From Ruminococcus sp. (GTDB lineage Bacteria > Bacillota > Clostridia > Oscillospirales > Acutalibacteraceae): 30,654 nucleotides of DNA. How positions within the stretch are numbered: position 1 is the stretch's first letter; each line of letters starts with the position of its first letter. The notes below the pieces were generated by a model, which saw only the letters and a list, made by a program, of their open reading frames with translations, had not been told where the DNA came from and did not search any database. The translations under genes were made by a program, and so were the position numbers. This document shows positions 23,930 through 30,654 of the stretch, one piece after another. Where the stretch lies: assembly GCA_003521625.1 (NCBI GenBank), contig DPHV01000002.1:316-30969 (forward strand), given 5' to 3'.

Positions 23930-24244
23930 TCACCTGTTCCTGTTAATAATTTCCTGTAGCTGTTGTTCGCTTACAAAGCCGATTGACCTGTCTGCTGCTT
24001 GTCCGTTTTTGAAAATCACCACATTCGGAATTGAACGGACTTCAAATTCATCTGCAAGAGAAGGATTTTCATCAATGTTTACCTTGTAAAAATCAACGTC
24101 GGGATTCATTGAGTCAAGCTTTTCAAGCACCGGTGAGAGCATTTTGCAAGGTCCGCACCAATCGGCAAAAAAGTCAACAACAACTGTATTTGGAGAATTG
24201 ATTACTTTTTCAGCAAACTCCTCCTGATATATTTTGTCAATCAT
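23930..24244 (-). CDS. trxA: Thioredoxin
   Basis: 104 residues with the standard fold and active site WCGPC (Cys30, Cys33), the cis-Pro in SIPNVV, and the buried Asp in VVDFFADW. It is a general protein disulfide reductant. The ATG has AAGGAGG 10 bp upstream. It is the first gene of a two-gene unit with the FTR-like protein, suggesting that its electrons may come from ferredoxin rather than only NADPH; no trxB is adjacent. Its leader of about 98 nt contains a long inverted repeat. Confidence 0.96.
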   Translation of the reverse strand: MIDKIYQEEFAEKVINSPNTVVVDFFADWCGPCKMLSPVLEKLDSMNPDVDFYKVNIDENPSLADEFEVRSIPNVVIFKNGQAADRSIGFVSEQQLQEIINRNR

Positions 24245-24280
24245 AATTACATTGCCTCCTTTTTAGAAAATCTGCACACT

Positions 24281-24342
24281 GAAAACAATAAATTGTCATA
24301 CTGTTGCAAGTCGTGAGGTTGACAATTCAACTTATTGTTTTC
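24281..24342 (-). promoter_or_regulatory. Structured 5' leader of trxA
   Basis: Inverted repeat with arms of 18 and 23 bases: GAAAACAATAA (24281-24291) pairs with 24332-24342 and ATTGTCA (24292-24298) with TGACAAT (24320-24326), leaving TCAAC (24327-24331) bulged. Read on the minus strand the structure begins at the predicted +1 (about 24342). The TCAAC bulge can instead pair locally with GTTGA (24318-24322), excluding the inner helix. It is not a standard terminator. Confidence 0.55.
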
Positions 24343-24348
24343 GTATAT

Positions 24349-24377
24349 ATTATAACATTTTATACATAATTTTGCAA
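24349..24377 (-). promoter_or_regulatory. Promoter of trxA
   Basis: On the minus strand TTGCAA (24372-24377), 17-bp spacer, TATAAT (24349-24354), preceded by TG one base upstream (extended -10). The rest of the 24245-24553 gap (309 bp) holds the trxA leader and the thioesterase terminator; 24378-24510 is AT-rich with no gene visible. Confidence 0.7.
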
Positions 24378-24511
24378 TACTAATAATCTGTTTTTATGTT
24401 ATTTTATAAATTTATTATATCCACTTTGTGAATTAAGAATACCGCAAACAATTTTGTTTGTCAAGATAAAAATTGCCAATTCAGACAAATAGTAACAATT
24501 ATTGATTTTAT

Positions 24512-24550
24512 TAAAAACGGCTGTTTCCGCTTAATTGAGGAAACAGCCGT
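24512..24550 (-). terminator. Terminator of the fabF-acyl-CoA synthetase-thioesterase operon
   Basis: A 12-bp perfect stem (24539-24550 with 24517-24528) and a 10-base loop; the minus strand continues with TTTTTAAT. Confidence 0.88.
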
Positions 24551-24553
24551 AAA

Positions 24554-24973
24554 TCATTCAGACATATTATCTTTAAGTCTTTGGTAAAAATCGGGAAAGG
24601 CTCGCTTTATGCTCATAGGCTTGAAGTCACTGTTTACAAAGCAGTGAGTTGTGTGACCTGTTGATGCGATTTCGTCATTATCGCAAAAACGCATTGTGTA
24701 GTCATATTCCATTCGTGAGCCGTTAAAAACGACCAGCTTGACTTCAATATACACATCGTCGTAAAACCTTACGGGCTTTAAATACCTTGCGTAAGCATCA
24801 ACATTCGGAATCAGAACGCCCTGTTCTTCAAGGTCAAGTACGTCACAGCCGATTTTGTGCATAAAATCAATACGTGCTTCCTCAAAATATCTTATGTGAT
24901 TTGAGTGGTGAACGATTCCCATTCTGTCGGTTTCATAATAAGCCGCACGTCTGATATAAAATTTATTATCCAT
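24554..24973 (-). CDS. Acyl-CoA thioesterase, YbgC/4HBT family
   Basis: 139 residues with a single hot-dog fold. The 4-hydroxybenzoyl-CoA thioesterase signature is YYETDRMGIVHHSNHIRYFEEAR, with the catalytic Asp16 and His22-His23. Family members hydrolyse acyl-CoA or acyl-ACP thioesters. It is the third gene of an operon with a ketosynthase and an AMP-binding acyl-CoA synthetase, 13 bp after the latter, so it probably acts on acyl thioesters made or activated by its neighbours, or edits misacylated carriers. The chain length cannot be read from sequence. Confidence 0.9.
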   Translation of the reverse strand: MDNKFYIRRAAYYETDRMGIVHHSNHIRYFEEARIDFMHKIGCDVLDLEEQGVLIPNVDAYARYLKPVRFYDDVYIEVKLVVFNGSRMEYDYTMRFCDNDEIASTGHTTHCFVNSDFKPMSIKRAFPDFYQRLKDNMSE

Positions 24974-24986
24974 AATACTTACCTCT

Positions 24987-26648
24987 TTATTTTTTAAGAA
25001 GCAGTCCGTCCTTTAAATCCTGTTCAGCCTGCTTTTTGATTATGAAATGCTGTTTTTTGCCGGTAGCTGTATGCGGAAGCTCCTTTACAAAGCGATAGTA
25101 GCGGGGAGCCTGATATTTTGAAATATGCGGCGACTGTGAACAGTAGTCCATAAGCTCGGCAACCGTCAGGCTGTCATCCTCGGGGATTACATAAGCCGCA
25201 ACAGACTCTCCTCTTGTGCTGTCGGGAACACCCGTTACAATACATTCGTGAACCTTCGGATGGCAGTTCAGCACTTCCTCTATTCTTGCAGGGTAGATAT
25301 TTTCGCCCTTGCTGATTATCATATCATCTTTTCTGCCTGCAACGGTTACAAACTGCTTTTCGTCCCACGTTCCTATGTCGCCTGTGTACATCCAGCCCTT
25401 GTAAAACTTTTCCTTTGTAGCTTCGGGATTATTTACGTAGCTGTAGGTGGATTTACAGGGACAGCTTATGATGATTTCGCCCTCGGTTTTGTTATCGGTA
25501 GGAACAACATCGTCAGGCTCTGCCTTTTTGTCGTCGTATATCTTTACGATTCTTACCTCGTCATCTGTGCAGGAGCGACCTGCCGTACCCGCCATTTCAG
25601 GCAAATCAAACGGACGGAGAAACGTATTCCAGAATGATTCGGTTGTGCCGTAGCCGTTGAAAATATTGGGAGTAAGCACCTTCTGAAAGCGTATGCAGGC
25701 TTCCTTTTCAAGCGGACTGCCCATTGTGATTATACCCTTGAGGGTTGAAATATCCTTTGGGTGCTTTTCCTGTCTGCTTGCAAGCAGTGTGAGGATTGAC
25801 GGAACACCCGTCATAAAAGTAATACCGTATTTTTCAACGTAATCTATGCAGTTTTTCGGGTTGAAGGTGCGAAGAATCACCATAGCCGCACCTGCGTAAA
25901 GAGTAGGTGTCGGACCTCCCGAGTGAAGTCCTCCCCTGTGGAACCACGGTGTCATATTCATTGTTACGTCGGTAGGGTTTAGCGGAAAATGCATTATAAC
26001 ATCGTGTGCCGACAAAACCTCGTTTACGTTATTGAGCGGAACGCCCTTTGGTGTTCCCGTTGTACCTGATGTCTGTAGTCTTACGACCTCATCGTAAAAA
26101 TAGGGATTAAAATCAATCGGCGGATTTTCATCTGATGAATTCTTTACATAGTCATCATACAGAATATGACCTTCGGGTAGGATAAATTCCTTTGAAGTTA
26201 AATTGACCGCAATCACAACTTCGGGCTTATGCTTGCAAAGCGAGAGTGCATCAAGAGCCGTCTGCACAATATCAGCGTCATAAACATAAATCTTCGGCTT
26301 GTTGTGGTCGATAATTTCAGCGGTTTCACCGGGAGAAAGGTTGAAATTTGCAGGATTGAAAATTGCTCCTATTTTCTGCGAAGCAATGTAAGCGAACAAA
26401 AACTGAGGAGAGTTGAAAAGCTGAACAAAAACCACGTCGCTCTTTTTAACATTACTCGCTTTCATAGCGTTAGCAAATCTGTTTGAATCGCTGTTTAAGT
26501 CGTTATAAGTCCATACTTTGCCTGACATCGGGTCGAAAGCCGCATTCTTGTAGCCAAAACGCCTTACGTTTCTCATAAAACCGTTGAGCCACGTAAACTC
26601 GCTTTCAAAGGTCTTTTTAAACATTTCACAATCGTATGTCAGTTCCAT
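24987..26648 (-). CDS. AMP-dependent acyl-CoA synthetase/ligase
   Basis: 553 residues of the ANL superfamily. It activates a carboxylic acid as acyl-AMP and then loads CoA or another thiol. Motifs are in order: TSGTTGTPKG (193-202), NGYGTTES (331-338), YTGD (421-424), GRKDDMIISKGENIYPARIEEVL (438-460) and TATGKK with the catalytic Lys531. The sequence looks like a medium/long-chain fatty acid or aryl acid ligase, without a recognisable substrate code. There is no transmembrane segment. It lies 45 bp after fabF and 13 bp before the thioesterase. No acyl carrier protein gene is in the window. Confidence 0.9.
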   Translation of the reverse strand: MELTYDCEMFKKTFESEFTWLNGFMRNVRRFGYKNAAFDPMSGKVWTYNDLNSDSNRFANAMKASNVKKSDVVFVQLFNSPQFLFAYIASQKIGAIFNPANFNLSPGETAEIIDHNKPKIYVYDADIVQTALDALSLCKHKPEVVIAVNLTSKEFILPEGHILYDDYVKNSSDENPPIDFNPYFYDEVVRLQTSGTTGTPKGVPLNNVNEVLSAHDVIMHFPLNPTDVTMNMTPWFHRGGLHSGGPTPTLYAGAAMVILRTFNPKNCIDYVEKYGITFMTGVPSILTLLASRQEKHPKDISTLKGIITMGSPLEKEACIRFQKVLTPNIFNGYGTTESFWNTFLRPFDLPEMAGTAGRSCTDDEVRIVKIYDDKKAEPDDVVPTDNKTEGEIIISCPCKSTYSYVNNPEATKEKFYKGWMYTGDIGTWDEKQFVTVAGRKDDMIISKGENIYPARIEEVLNCHPKVHECIVTGVPDSTRGESVAAYVIPEDDSLTVAELMDYCSQSPHISKYQAPRYYRFVKELPHTATGKKQHFIIKKQAEQDLKDGLLLKK

Positions 26649-26693
26649 AAATTCAACCTGCTTTCATAAAAAACTCACATAACTTTTATTTTA

Positions 26694-27914
26694 TCAATAC
26701 TTGCCGACAATAATGCTCGAATTCTGTCCGCCAAAACCGAATGCGTTTGACATTGCATATTTAATATCTGCTTTTTTAGCCGTATTTGCAACAAAGTCAA
26801 TTCCTGCGCACTCGGGGTCAACCTCGTTGAGATTGATTGTAGGCGGCAAAACACCTGTTTCAATTGCTTTTACGCAAGTGATTGTTTCTGTAATTCCGCC
26901 TGCGCCCATCATATGACCTGTTGCGCCCTTTGTTGAGCTTACGTAAGGCAGATTTTCCTTGAATACCTTTTTAATTGCAGAGGTTTCAACGGAGTCGCCC
27001 TTATTTGTGGCAGTTCCATGTGCATTAATATAACCGATTTCTTCTGCTTTTATTCCTGCCTCTTCAATTGCCTGCTGCATACAGGCAATTGCTCCCCTGC
27101 CTTCGGGATGAGGTGCAGTAACGTGGTAAGCGTCGCCTGTGTTGCCGCAGCCCTTGATTACACCGAGAATCTTTGCGCCCCTTGCAAGAGCGTGTTCCTC
27201 GGTTTCAAGAATCAGCGCACCGCCGCCTTCGCCGATTACAAAGCCGTCACGTGTAACGTCAAACGGCCTGCTTGCGCTTGAGGGAGAATCGTTTCTTCTT
27301 GACAATGCCTTTGCATTTGCAAGTGAGTAGATTACGAGAGGACAAAGCACCGACTCTGCACCGACTGCGAGCATTACGTCTGCTTTGCCTGAATTGATGC
27401 ACATACAAGCGGTATTTATTGCGTCACCGCCTGACGAGCAGGCAGTGCTCACTGTAAGGCTCGGTCCCTGAATATTGTAGTCGATTGCAATATTTGCCGC
27501 TGCAATATTACCGAGAATTTTGGGAATAAATCTCGGACCTACCTTTTTGTGAGAAGCACCCGACAAGGCTTCCTGCGTATATGCAATAGTAGCAATACCG
27601 CTCATAGCCGTTCCCATTACAATGCCCGTTCTGTGCGGCTCAATTTCAAGCTTGCTCTGCTTTAAAGCCTCCTCGGCGGCAATATACGCATACTGCATAA
27701 AGGGGTCTGTTTTTCTGATAAGGTCTTTCGGAAGATAGTCGGACGGGTTAAAGTTTTTCACCTCACCTGCTATCTGAACAGCAAGCTCGCCGGGGTCAAA
27801 GGTTCTGATTGTGTCAATTCCGGAAACGCCGTCTGTAATATTTTTCCAGTAAGTGTCAACGCCCACGCCTACCGGAGTTACTGCGCCCATTCCGGTGATT
27901 ACAATTTTTTTCAT
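26694..27914 (-). CDS. fabF: Beta-ketoacyl-ACP synthase II (FabF type)
   Basis: 406 residues. It condenses malonyl-ACP with acyl-ACP. The catalytic triad is Cys159 (TACSSGGD), His299 (NAHGTATNKGD) and His334 (STKGATGHMMGAGG) with Lys329; the C-terminal FGFGGQN loop is present. The ATG at 27914 has GAGGAG 7 bp upstream; 17 extra open codons upstream run through the promoter region and are not used. It is not in a fab cluster; instead it leads an operon with an acyl-CoA ligase and a thioesterase and is divergent from a LysR gene. It may therefore be a specialised ketosynthase rather than the housekeeping one. Confidence 0.93.
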   Translation of the reverse strand: MKKIVITGMGAVTPVGVGVDTYWKNITDGVSGIDTIRTFDPGELAVQIAGEVKNFNPSDYLPKDLIRKTDPFMQYAYIAAEEALKQSKLEIEPHRTGIVMGTAMSGIATIAYTQEALSGASHKKVGPRFIPKILGNIAAANIAIDYNIQGPSLTVSTACSSGGDAINTACMCINSGKADVMLAVGAESVLCPLVIYSLANAKALSRRNDSPSSASRPFDVTRDGFVIGEGGGALILETEEHALARGAKILGVIKGCGNTGDAYHVTAPHPEGRGAIACMQQAIEEAGIKAEEIGYINAHGTATNKGDSVETSAIKKVFKENLPYVSSTKGATGHMMGAGGITETITCVKAIETGVLPPTINLNEVDPECAGIDFVANTAKKADIKYAMSNAFGFGGQNSSIIVGKY

Positions 27915-27957
27915 AACAAAACTCCTCACGCACAAATTTAAAAAATAGTTATTTACA

Positions 27958-28070
27958 TTTTGCATACTATTATGCTATACTTGAATTATAGCAGAACATA
28001 CGTGATAATTCAACAGTTTGTATAATGCAAAAACAACAATTTTTAGGGAAATCTTTCCAGTTTTTGCATA
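27958..28070. promoter_or_regulatory. LysR-type operator region between fabF and the regulator gene
   Basis: Three copies of the word TTTTGCAT: plus strand at 27958-27965 and 28062-28069, reversed at 28025-28032. Two of them form a perfect 10-bp inverted repeat, ATGCAAAAAC (28025-28034) and GTTTTTGCAT (28060-28069), with a 25-bp spacer. A shorter repeat GCATA/TATGC (27962-27975) lies just after the predicted fabF +1. The left arm overlaps a TATAAT (28021-28026) oriented toward the LysR gene. Confidence 0.6.
27985..28013 (-). promoter_or_regulatory. Promoter of the fabF operon
   Basis: On the minus strand TTGAAT (28008-28013), 17-bp spacer, TATAAT (27985-27990). The predicted +1 is near 27978, leaving a leader of about 64 nt. 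Confidence 0.7.
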
Positions 28071-28101
28071 ACACTATTTATTATGAAAGGTGAGATTTCA
28101 A

Positions 28102-29013
28102 GTGGATATTAATCAGCTGAATTGTTTTATTTCCGTAGCGCAGACATTAAACTTCTCAGAAGCAGCACGCCGCAACTACGTTTCACAGTCAACCGTAAGC
28201 AGATATGTAAGCGACCTTGAAAAGGAGTTCGGCGTTCAGCTTTTTACACGCTCCCACAGGGACGTTATCATCACAAACGAGGGCAAAACCCTTCTCCCCT
28301 ATGCAATTGAAATTGTGGATACGCTCAAAAAAGCAAAGACGGTTATAAAGCAGATGCACGACGGCGGTCAGGGGAAAATAACGCTCGGCTGTGATGTGAC
28401 CTCTCTTTGCTTTCCGTCAAAATGTATTTCCGATTTCAACGAAAAGTACCCCGGAATAACAGTTGAAGTAAAGCCGCTTGACTGTGCCGACAAAAGTCAG
28501 GCTATTACCGGAAGTGATTTTGACTTCTGCTTTATGCCCCGTGATATGGTTCCGGAAAATTCGGGGATTGAAACGCTTGTCACCCACAACGAAATGCTTG
28601 CAATTGTAACGGCAAAAAACTATAAATTCAAAGGCAGAAAGTCAGTGAGCCTGCGTGAGCTTACAGGAGAAAATCTGCTCTTGCTGTCAGAAACGGTTGC
28701 ACCTATTGTTTATATGGAAATTATGGATTTATTCCGCACATTTCACATTTCGCCGAATGTTGAAAACACATTTGACGACCTTGTTTCAATGTATGTTTCG
28801 GTTTCTTCGGGACTCGGAATTTCAATTATTCCGCAGTCGCTTGCCACATTTACCTTAAGCGGATACACCGACGTCTTCCCTGTTGACGACGCCGACACGA
28901 GCATTGCATACGTTATGGCGTGGGGCAAGAATATTTCTAATCCTGCCGCAAAGCTTTTTGTTGAAGCAGTTAAAAAATACGCCACAGGCGACGACAATGT
29001 ATACGGCTTGTAA
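28102..29013 (+). CDS. LysR family transcriptional regulator
   Basis: 303 residues. The N-terminal winged helix-turn-helix (about 1-62) reads INQLNCFISVAQTLNFSEAARRNYVSQSTVSRYVSDLEKEFGVQLFTRS, a standard LysR DNA-binding domain, followed by a linker helix and a two-lobed effector domain (about 88-300) starting GKITLGCDVTS. I chose the GTG at 28102 because AAAGGTGA sits 8 bp upstream; a GTG four codons earlier lies inside that SD. It is divergent from fabF with 187 bp between, the usual arrangement for a LysR protein controlling its neighbour and itself. The ligand is unknown. An acyl-CoA or acyl-ACP related signal is only a guess from context. Confidence 0.93.
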   Translation: MDINQLNCFISVAQTLNFSEAARRNYVSQSTVSRYVSDLEKEFGVQLFTRSHRDVIITNEGKTLLPYAIEIVDTLKKAKTVIKQMHDGGQGKITLGCDVTSLCFPSKCISDFNEKYPGITVEVKPLDCADKSQAITGSDFDFCFMPRDMVPENSGIETLVTHNEMLAIVTAKNYKFKGRKSVSLRELTGENLLLLSETVAPIVYMEIMDLFRTFHISPNVENTFDDLVSMYVSVSSGLGISIIPQSLATFTLSGYTDVFPVDDADTSIAYVMAWGKNISNPAAKLFVEAVKKYATGDDNVYGL

Positions 29014-29099
29014 TTTTAAAATATTGTCATATTATTATACAAATCTACAAATAGTGCATTTTTCACAAAAATTTCACATACAATTCTGCATAAAAGGTA

Positions 29100-29128
29100 T
29101 TTACTTTATCAATAAGCAGTGATATAAT
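29100..29128 (+). promoter_or_regulatory. Promoter of the iron-containing alcohol dehydrogenase gene
   Basis: TTTACT (29100-29105), 17-bp spacer, TATAAT (29123-29128) preceded by TGA (extended -10). Just upstream, TTTCACA occurs twice (29061-29067 and 29072-29078), a possible regulatory direct repeat. Confidence 0.6.
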
Positions 29129-29179
29129 TATTCCAGTCAAGCAAAGTTGACCAAATATCTTATATTGGAGGAGATTATA

Positions 29180-30391
29180 ATGTACAGATTTACTTTACCC
29201 CGTGACCTTTATCACGGTGAAGATGCACTCTCAAGCCTTAAAAATTTAGAGGGTAAAAAGGCAATCGTTGTTGTTGGCGGCGGTTCAATGAAACGCTTTG
29301 GCTTTCTTGATAAAGCTGTTGAATACTTAAAAGAAGCAGGTATGGAGGTTCAGCTTTTTGAAGGCGTTGAGCCTGACCCCTCTGTTGAAACAGTAATGAA
29401 GGGCGCTGCTGCTATGCAGGAATTCCAGCCCGACTGGATTGTTGCAATGGGCGGCGGTTCTCCGATTGACGCCGCAAAGGCTATGTGGGCATTCTATGAA
29501 TATCCCGAAACAACCTTTGAGGATTTGATTACTCCGTTTAACTTCCCTAAGCTCAGAACAAAGGCTAAATTCTGCGCTATCCCGTCAACCTCGGGTACAG
29601 CAACAGAGGTTACGGCTTTCTCGGTAATTACTGACTATTCAAAGGGTATCAAATATCCTCTCGCTGACTTCAACATCACCCCCGATGTTGCTATCGTTGA
29701 CCCTGCTCTTGCAGAAACAATGCCCAAGAAGCTTACAGCTCACACAGGTATGGACGCTATGACCCACGCAATTGAGGCATTCGTTTCCACACTTAACTGC
29801 GAATATACAGACGCACTTGCACTCCACGCTATCAAGATGATTCACGACAACCTCAAAAAGTCTTACGACGGCGATATGGCTTGCCGCAGTAAAATGCACG
29901 ACGCACAGTGCCTTGCTGGTATGGCTTTCTCAAATGCCCTGCTCGGTATTGTTCACTCAATGGCTCATAAGACCGGCGCTGCTTTCTCGGGCGGTCACAT
30001 CATTCACGGCTGTGCTAACGCTATGTATCTTCCCAAGGTTATCAAGTTCAACTCAAAGGACGCTACAGCTGCAGAGCGTTATGCTCGCATTGCAAAGTTT
30101 ATTGACCTTAAGGGCGACACAACAGAAGAGCTTGTTGACGCACTTATTGCCGAGCTTCGCAGTATGAACGACCAGCTTGACATTCCGCAGGCTATCAAGA
30201 ATTACGGTCAGGGCGGTGTTAAGGCTGACGAAAGCATTATTGACGAGAAAGAGTTTATGGATAAGCTCCCCGAAACTGCTAAGAACGCTATCGGTGACGC
30301 TTGCACAGGCTCTAACCCCCGCCAGCCAAGTCAGGAAGAAATGGAAAAGCTCCTTAAGGCTTGCTACTACGATTTAGAAATTGATTTCTGA
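29180..30391 (+). CDS. Iron-containing alcohol dehydrogenase
   Basis: 403 residues of the group III (Fe-ADH) family, which interconverts aldehydes and alcohols with NAD(P)H and closes redox balance in fermentation. The nucleotide site is GGGSPIDAAK (91-100). The iron ligands are Asp192 and His196 (GMDAMTHAIEAF), His263 (HSMAHKTG) and His276 (IIHGCANA). Length and sequence fit the butanol/1,3-propanediol dehydrogenase branch, but the substrate is not determined. The ATG at 29180 has GGAGGAG upstream; an upstream in-frame start 11 codons earlier would swallow that SD. Frequent C-ending codons (GAC, AAC, ATC, TTC) suggest high expression. It is a monocistronic unit with a strong terminator. Confidence 0.94.
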   Translation: MYRFTLPRDLYHGEDALSSLKNLEGKKAIVVVGGGSMKRFGFLDKAVEYLKEAGMEVQLFEGVEPDPSVETVMKGAAAMQEFQPDWIVAMGGGSPIDAAKAMWAFYEYPETTFEDLITPFNFPKLRTKAKFCAIPSTSGTATEVTAFSVITDYSKGIKYPLADFNITPDVAIVDPALAETMPKKLTAHTGMDAMTHAIEAFVSTLNCEYTDALALHAIKMIHDNLKKSYDGDMACRSKMHDAQCLAGMAFSNALLGIVHSMAHKTGAAFSGGHIIHGCANAMYLPKVIKFNSKDATAAERYARIAKFIDLKGDTTEELVDALIAELRSMNDQLDIPQAIKNYGQGGVKADESIIDEKEFMDKLPETAKNAIGDACTGSNPRQPSQEEMEKLLKACYYDLEIDF

Positions 30392-30432
30392 TTTTTGTAA
30401 TTTTTCATTTTGTCATCTTTTCTTTTAAATTC

Positions 30433-30466
30433 AAAAAAGCTGTCCCAAAAGGACAGCTTTTTTGCT
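30433..30466 (+). terminator. Terminator of the alcohol dehydrogenase gene
   Basis: A 13-bp perfect stem, 30433-30445 with 30451-30463, a CAAAA loop and a run of six T. Because the upstream arm starts with six A, it could work in both directions. Confidence 0.92.
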
Positions 30467-30504
30467 TTGAAGATAGTTTATTGAGTTATGATAAACGATA
30501 ATTT

Positions 30505-30539
30505 AATTCGGAATTCGGAATTCGTAATGCGGAATTATG
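30505..30539. repeat. Five tandem heptamers of the AATTCGG type
   Basis: Consecutive 7-mers AATTCGG, AATTCGG, AATTCGT, AATGCGG, AATTATG. It is noncoding, about 40 bp after the terminator. The remaining bases to the window end show no gene. Confidence 0.7.
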
Positions 30540-30629
30540 GTCGAGCGGATAGGTTGTAATAATTCAAAAGTTTATTGCCCGAATTTATTTATATGCGGCG
30601 TTGCCACAAGTGTGAAATTATATTATTGT

Positions 30630-30649
30630 AGCGGCGAACTGTGTTCGCC
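30630..30649. repeat. Palindromic intergenic element, copy 3 (reverse orientation)
   Basis: GGCGAAC (30633-30639) and GTTCGCC (30643-30649) with a 3-base loop. Read on the minus strand the palindrome is followed by GCTAC, as the two elements between gmk and rpoZ are followed by CTAC. The element is close to the window edge. Confidence 0.5.
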
Positions 30650-30654
30650 ATATT

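Noticed and set aside
29061..29078. TTTCACA direct repeats upstream of the alcohol dehydrogenase gene as a Rex site
   Set aside because: The Rex site is an inverted repeat; these are direct repeats, so redox control by Rex is not supported by sequence.

Overview
The window looks like a chromosomal segment of an anaerobic, low-to-mid GC Gram-positive bacterium of the Clostridia, most likely a Ruminococcus-like member of the Oscillospiraceae/Ruminococcaceae. The reasons are two secreted proteins ending in dockerin-type Ca-binding repeats, AGGAGG-type Shine-Dalgarno (SD) sites, frequent TTG/GTG starts, the Firmicutes gene order yicC-remA-gmk-rpoZ-priA-def-fmt-rsmB-rlmN-stp-prkC-rsgA-thiN, and a LysR/FabF/iron-ADH block. 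The species assignment is inference. I see no phage, IS element, CRISPR array or rRNA.

Layout. 1-401 is the 3' part of hisF. 498-1214 is a DUF5131 (phage Gp37/Gp68-like) Cys-rich gene; it meets a minus-strand operon (cyclase-family hydrolase, gph-like HAD phosphatase, queH) tail to tail at a bidirectional terminator. 3341-7106 is a surface/secreted block: a dockerin protein with a Thr-Glu-Pro linker, a single-pass membrane protein with two lipocalin-like repeats, and a second dockerin protein. 7267-8901 encodes a zinc-ribbon/kinase-fold/TM/PASTA protein in which the usual catalytic kinase residues have been replaced, so it is a likely pseudokinase. A tRNA-Ala(GGC) lies at 9062-9137.

9210-22740 (minus strand) is the large housekeeping operon from yicC to thiN. 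It covers RNA decay, the matrix regulator RemA, nucleotide synthesis, RNA polymerase omega, replication restart, N-terminal formyl-Met handling, rRNA modification, the PASTA kinase/phosphatase pair, ribosome assembly and thiamine. Compared with Bacillus subtilis it lacks coaBC and rpe, and it is split between gmk and rpoZ by a 223-bp gap rich in palindromes.

Divergently from yicC runs yebC, with a perfect 10-bp inverted repeat between the two promoters. Next come a trxA plus ferredoxin-thioredoxin-reductase-like pair with a structured mRNA leader, then a fabF/acyl-CoA synthetase/thioesterase operon with a divergent LysR regulator and LysR-type inverted repeats between them. The last gene is a probably well-expressed iron-containing alcohol dehydrogenase, followed by a strong terminator and an intergenic stretch with heptamer repeats and another palindrome.

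The most unusual items are the pseudokinase-PASTA receptor, which sits near the genuine PrkC/Stp pair; the FTR-like protein, which has lost the expected redox cysteine but keeps all cluster-ligand positions; and the LysR-controlled acyl-lipid operon with its operator layout. I found no single large undescribed system.
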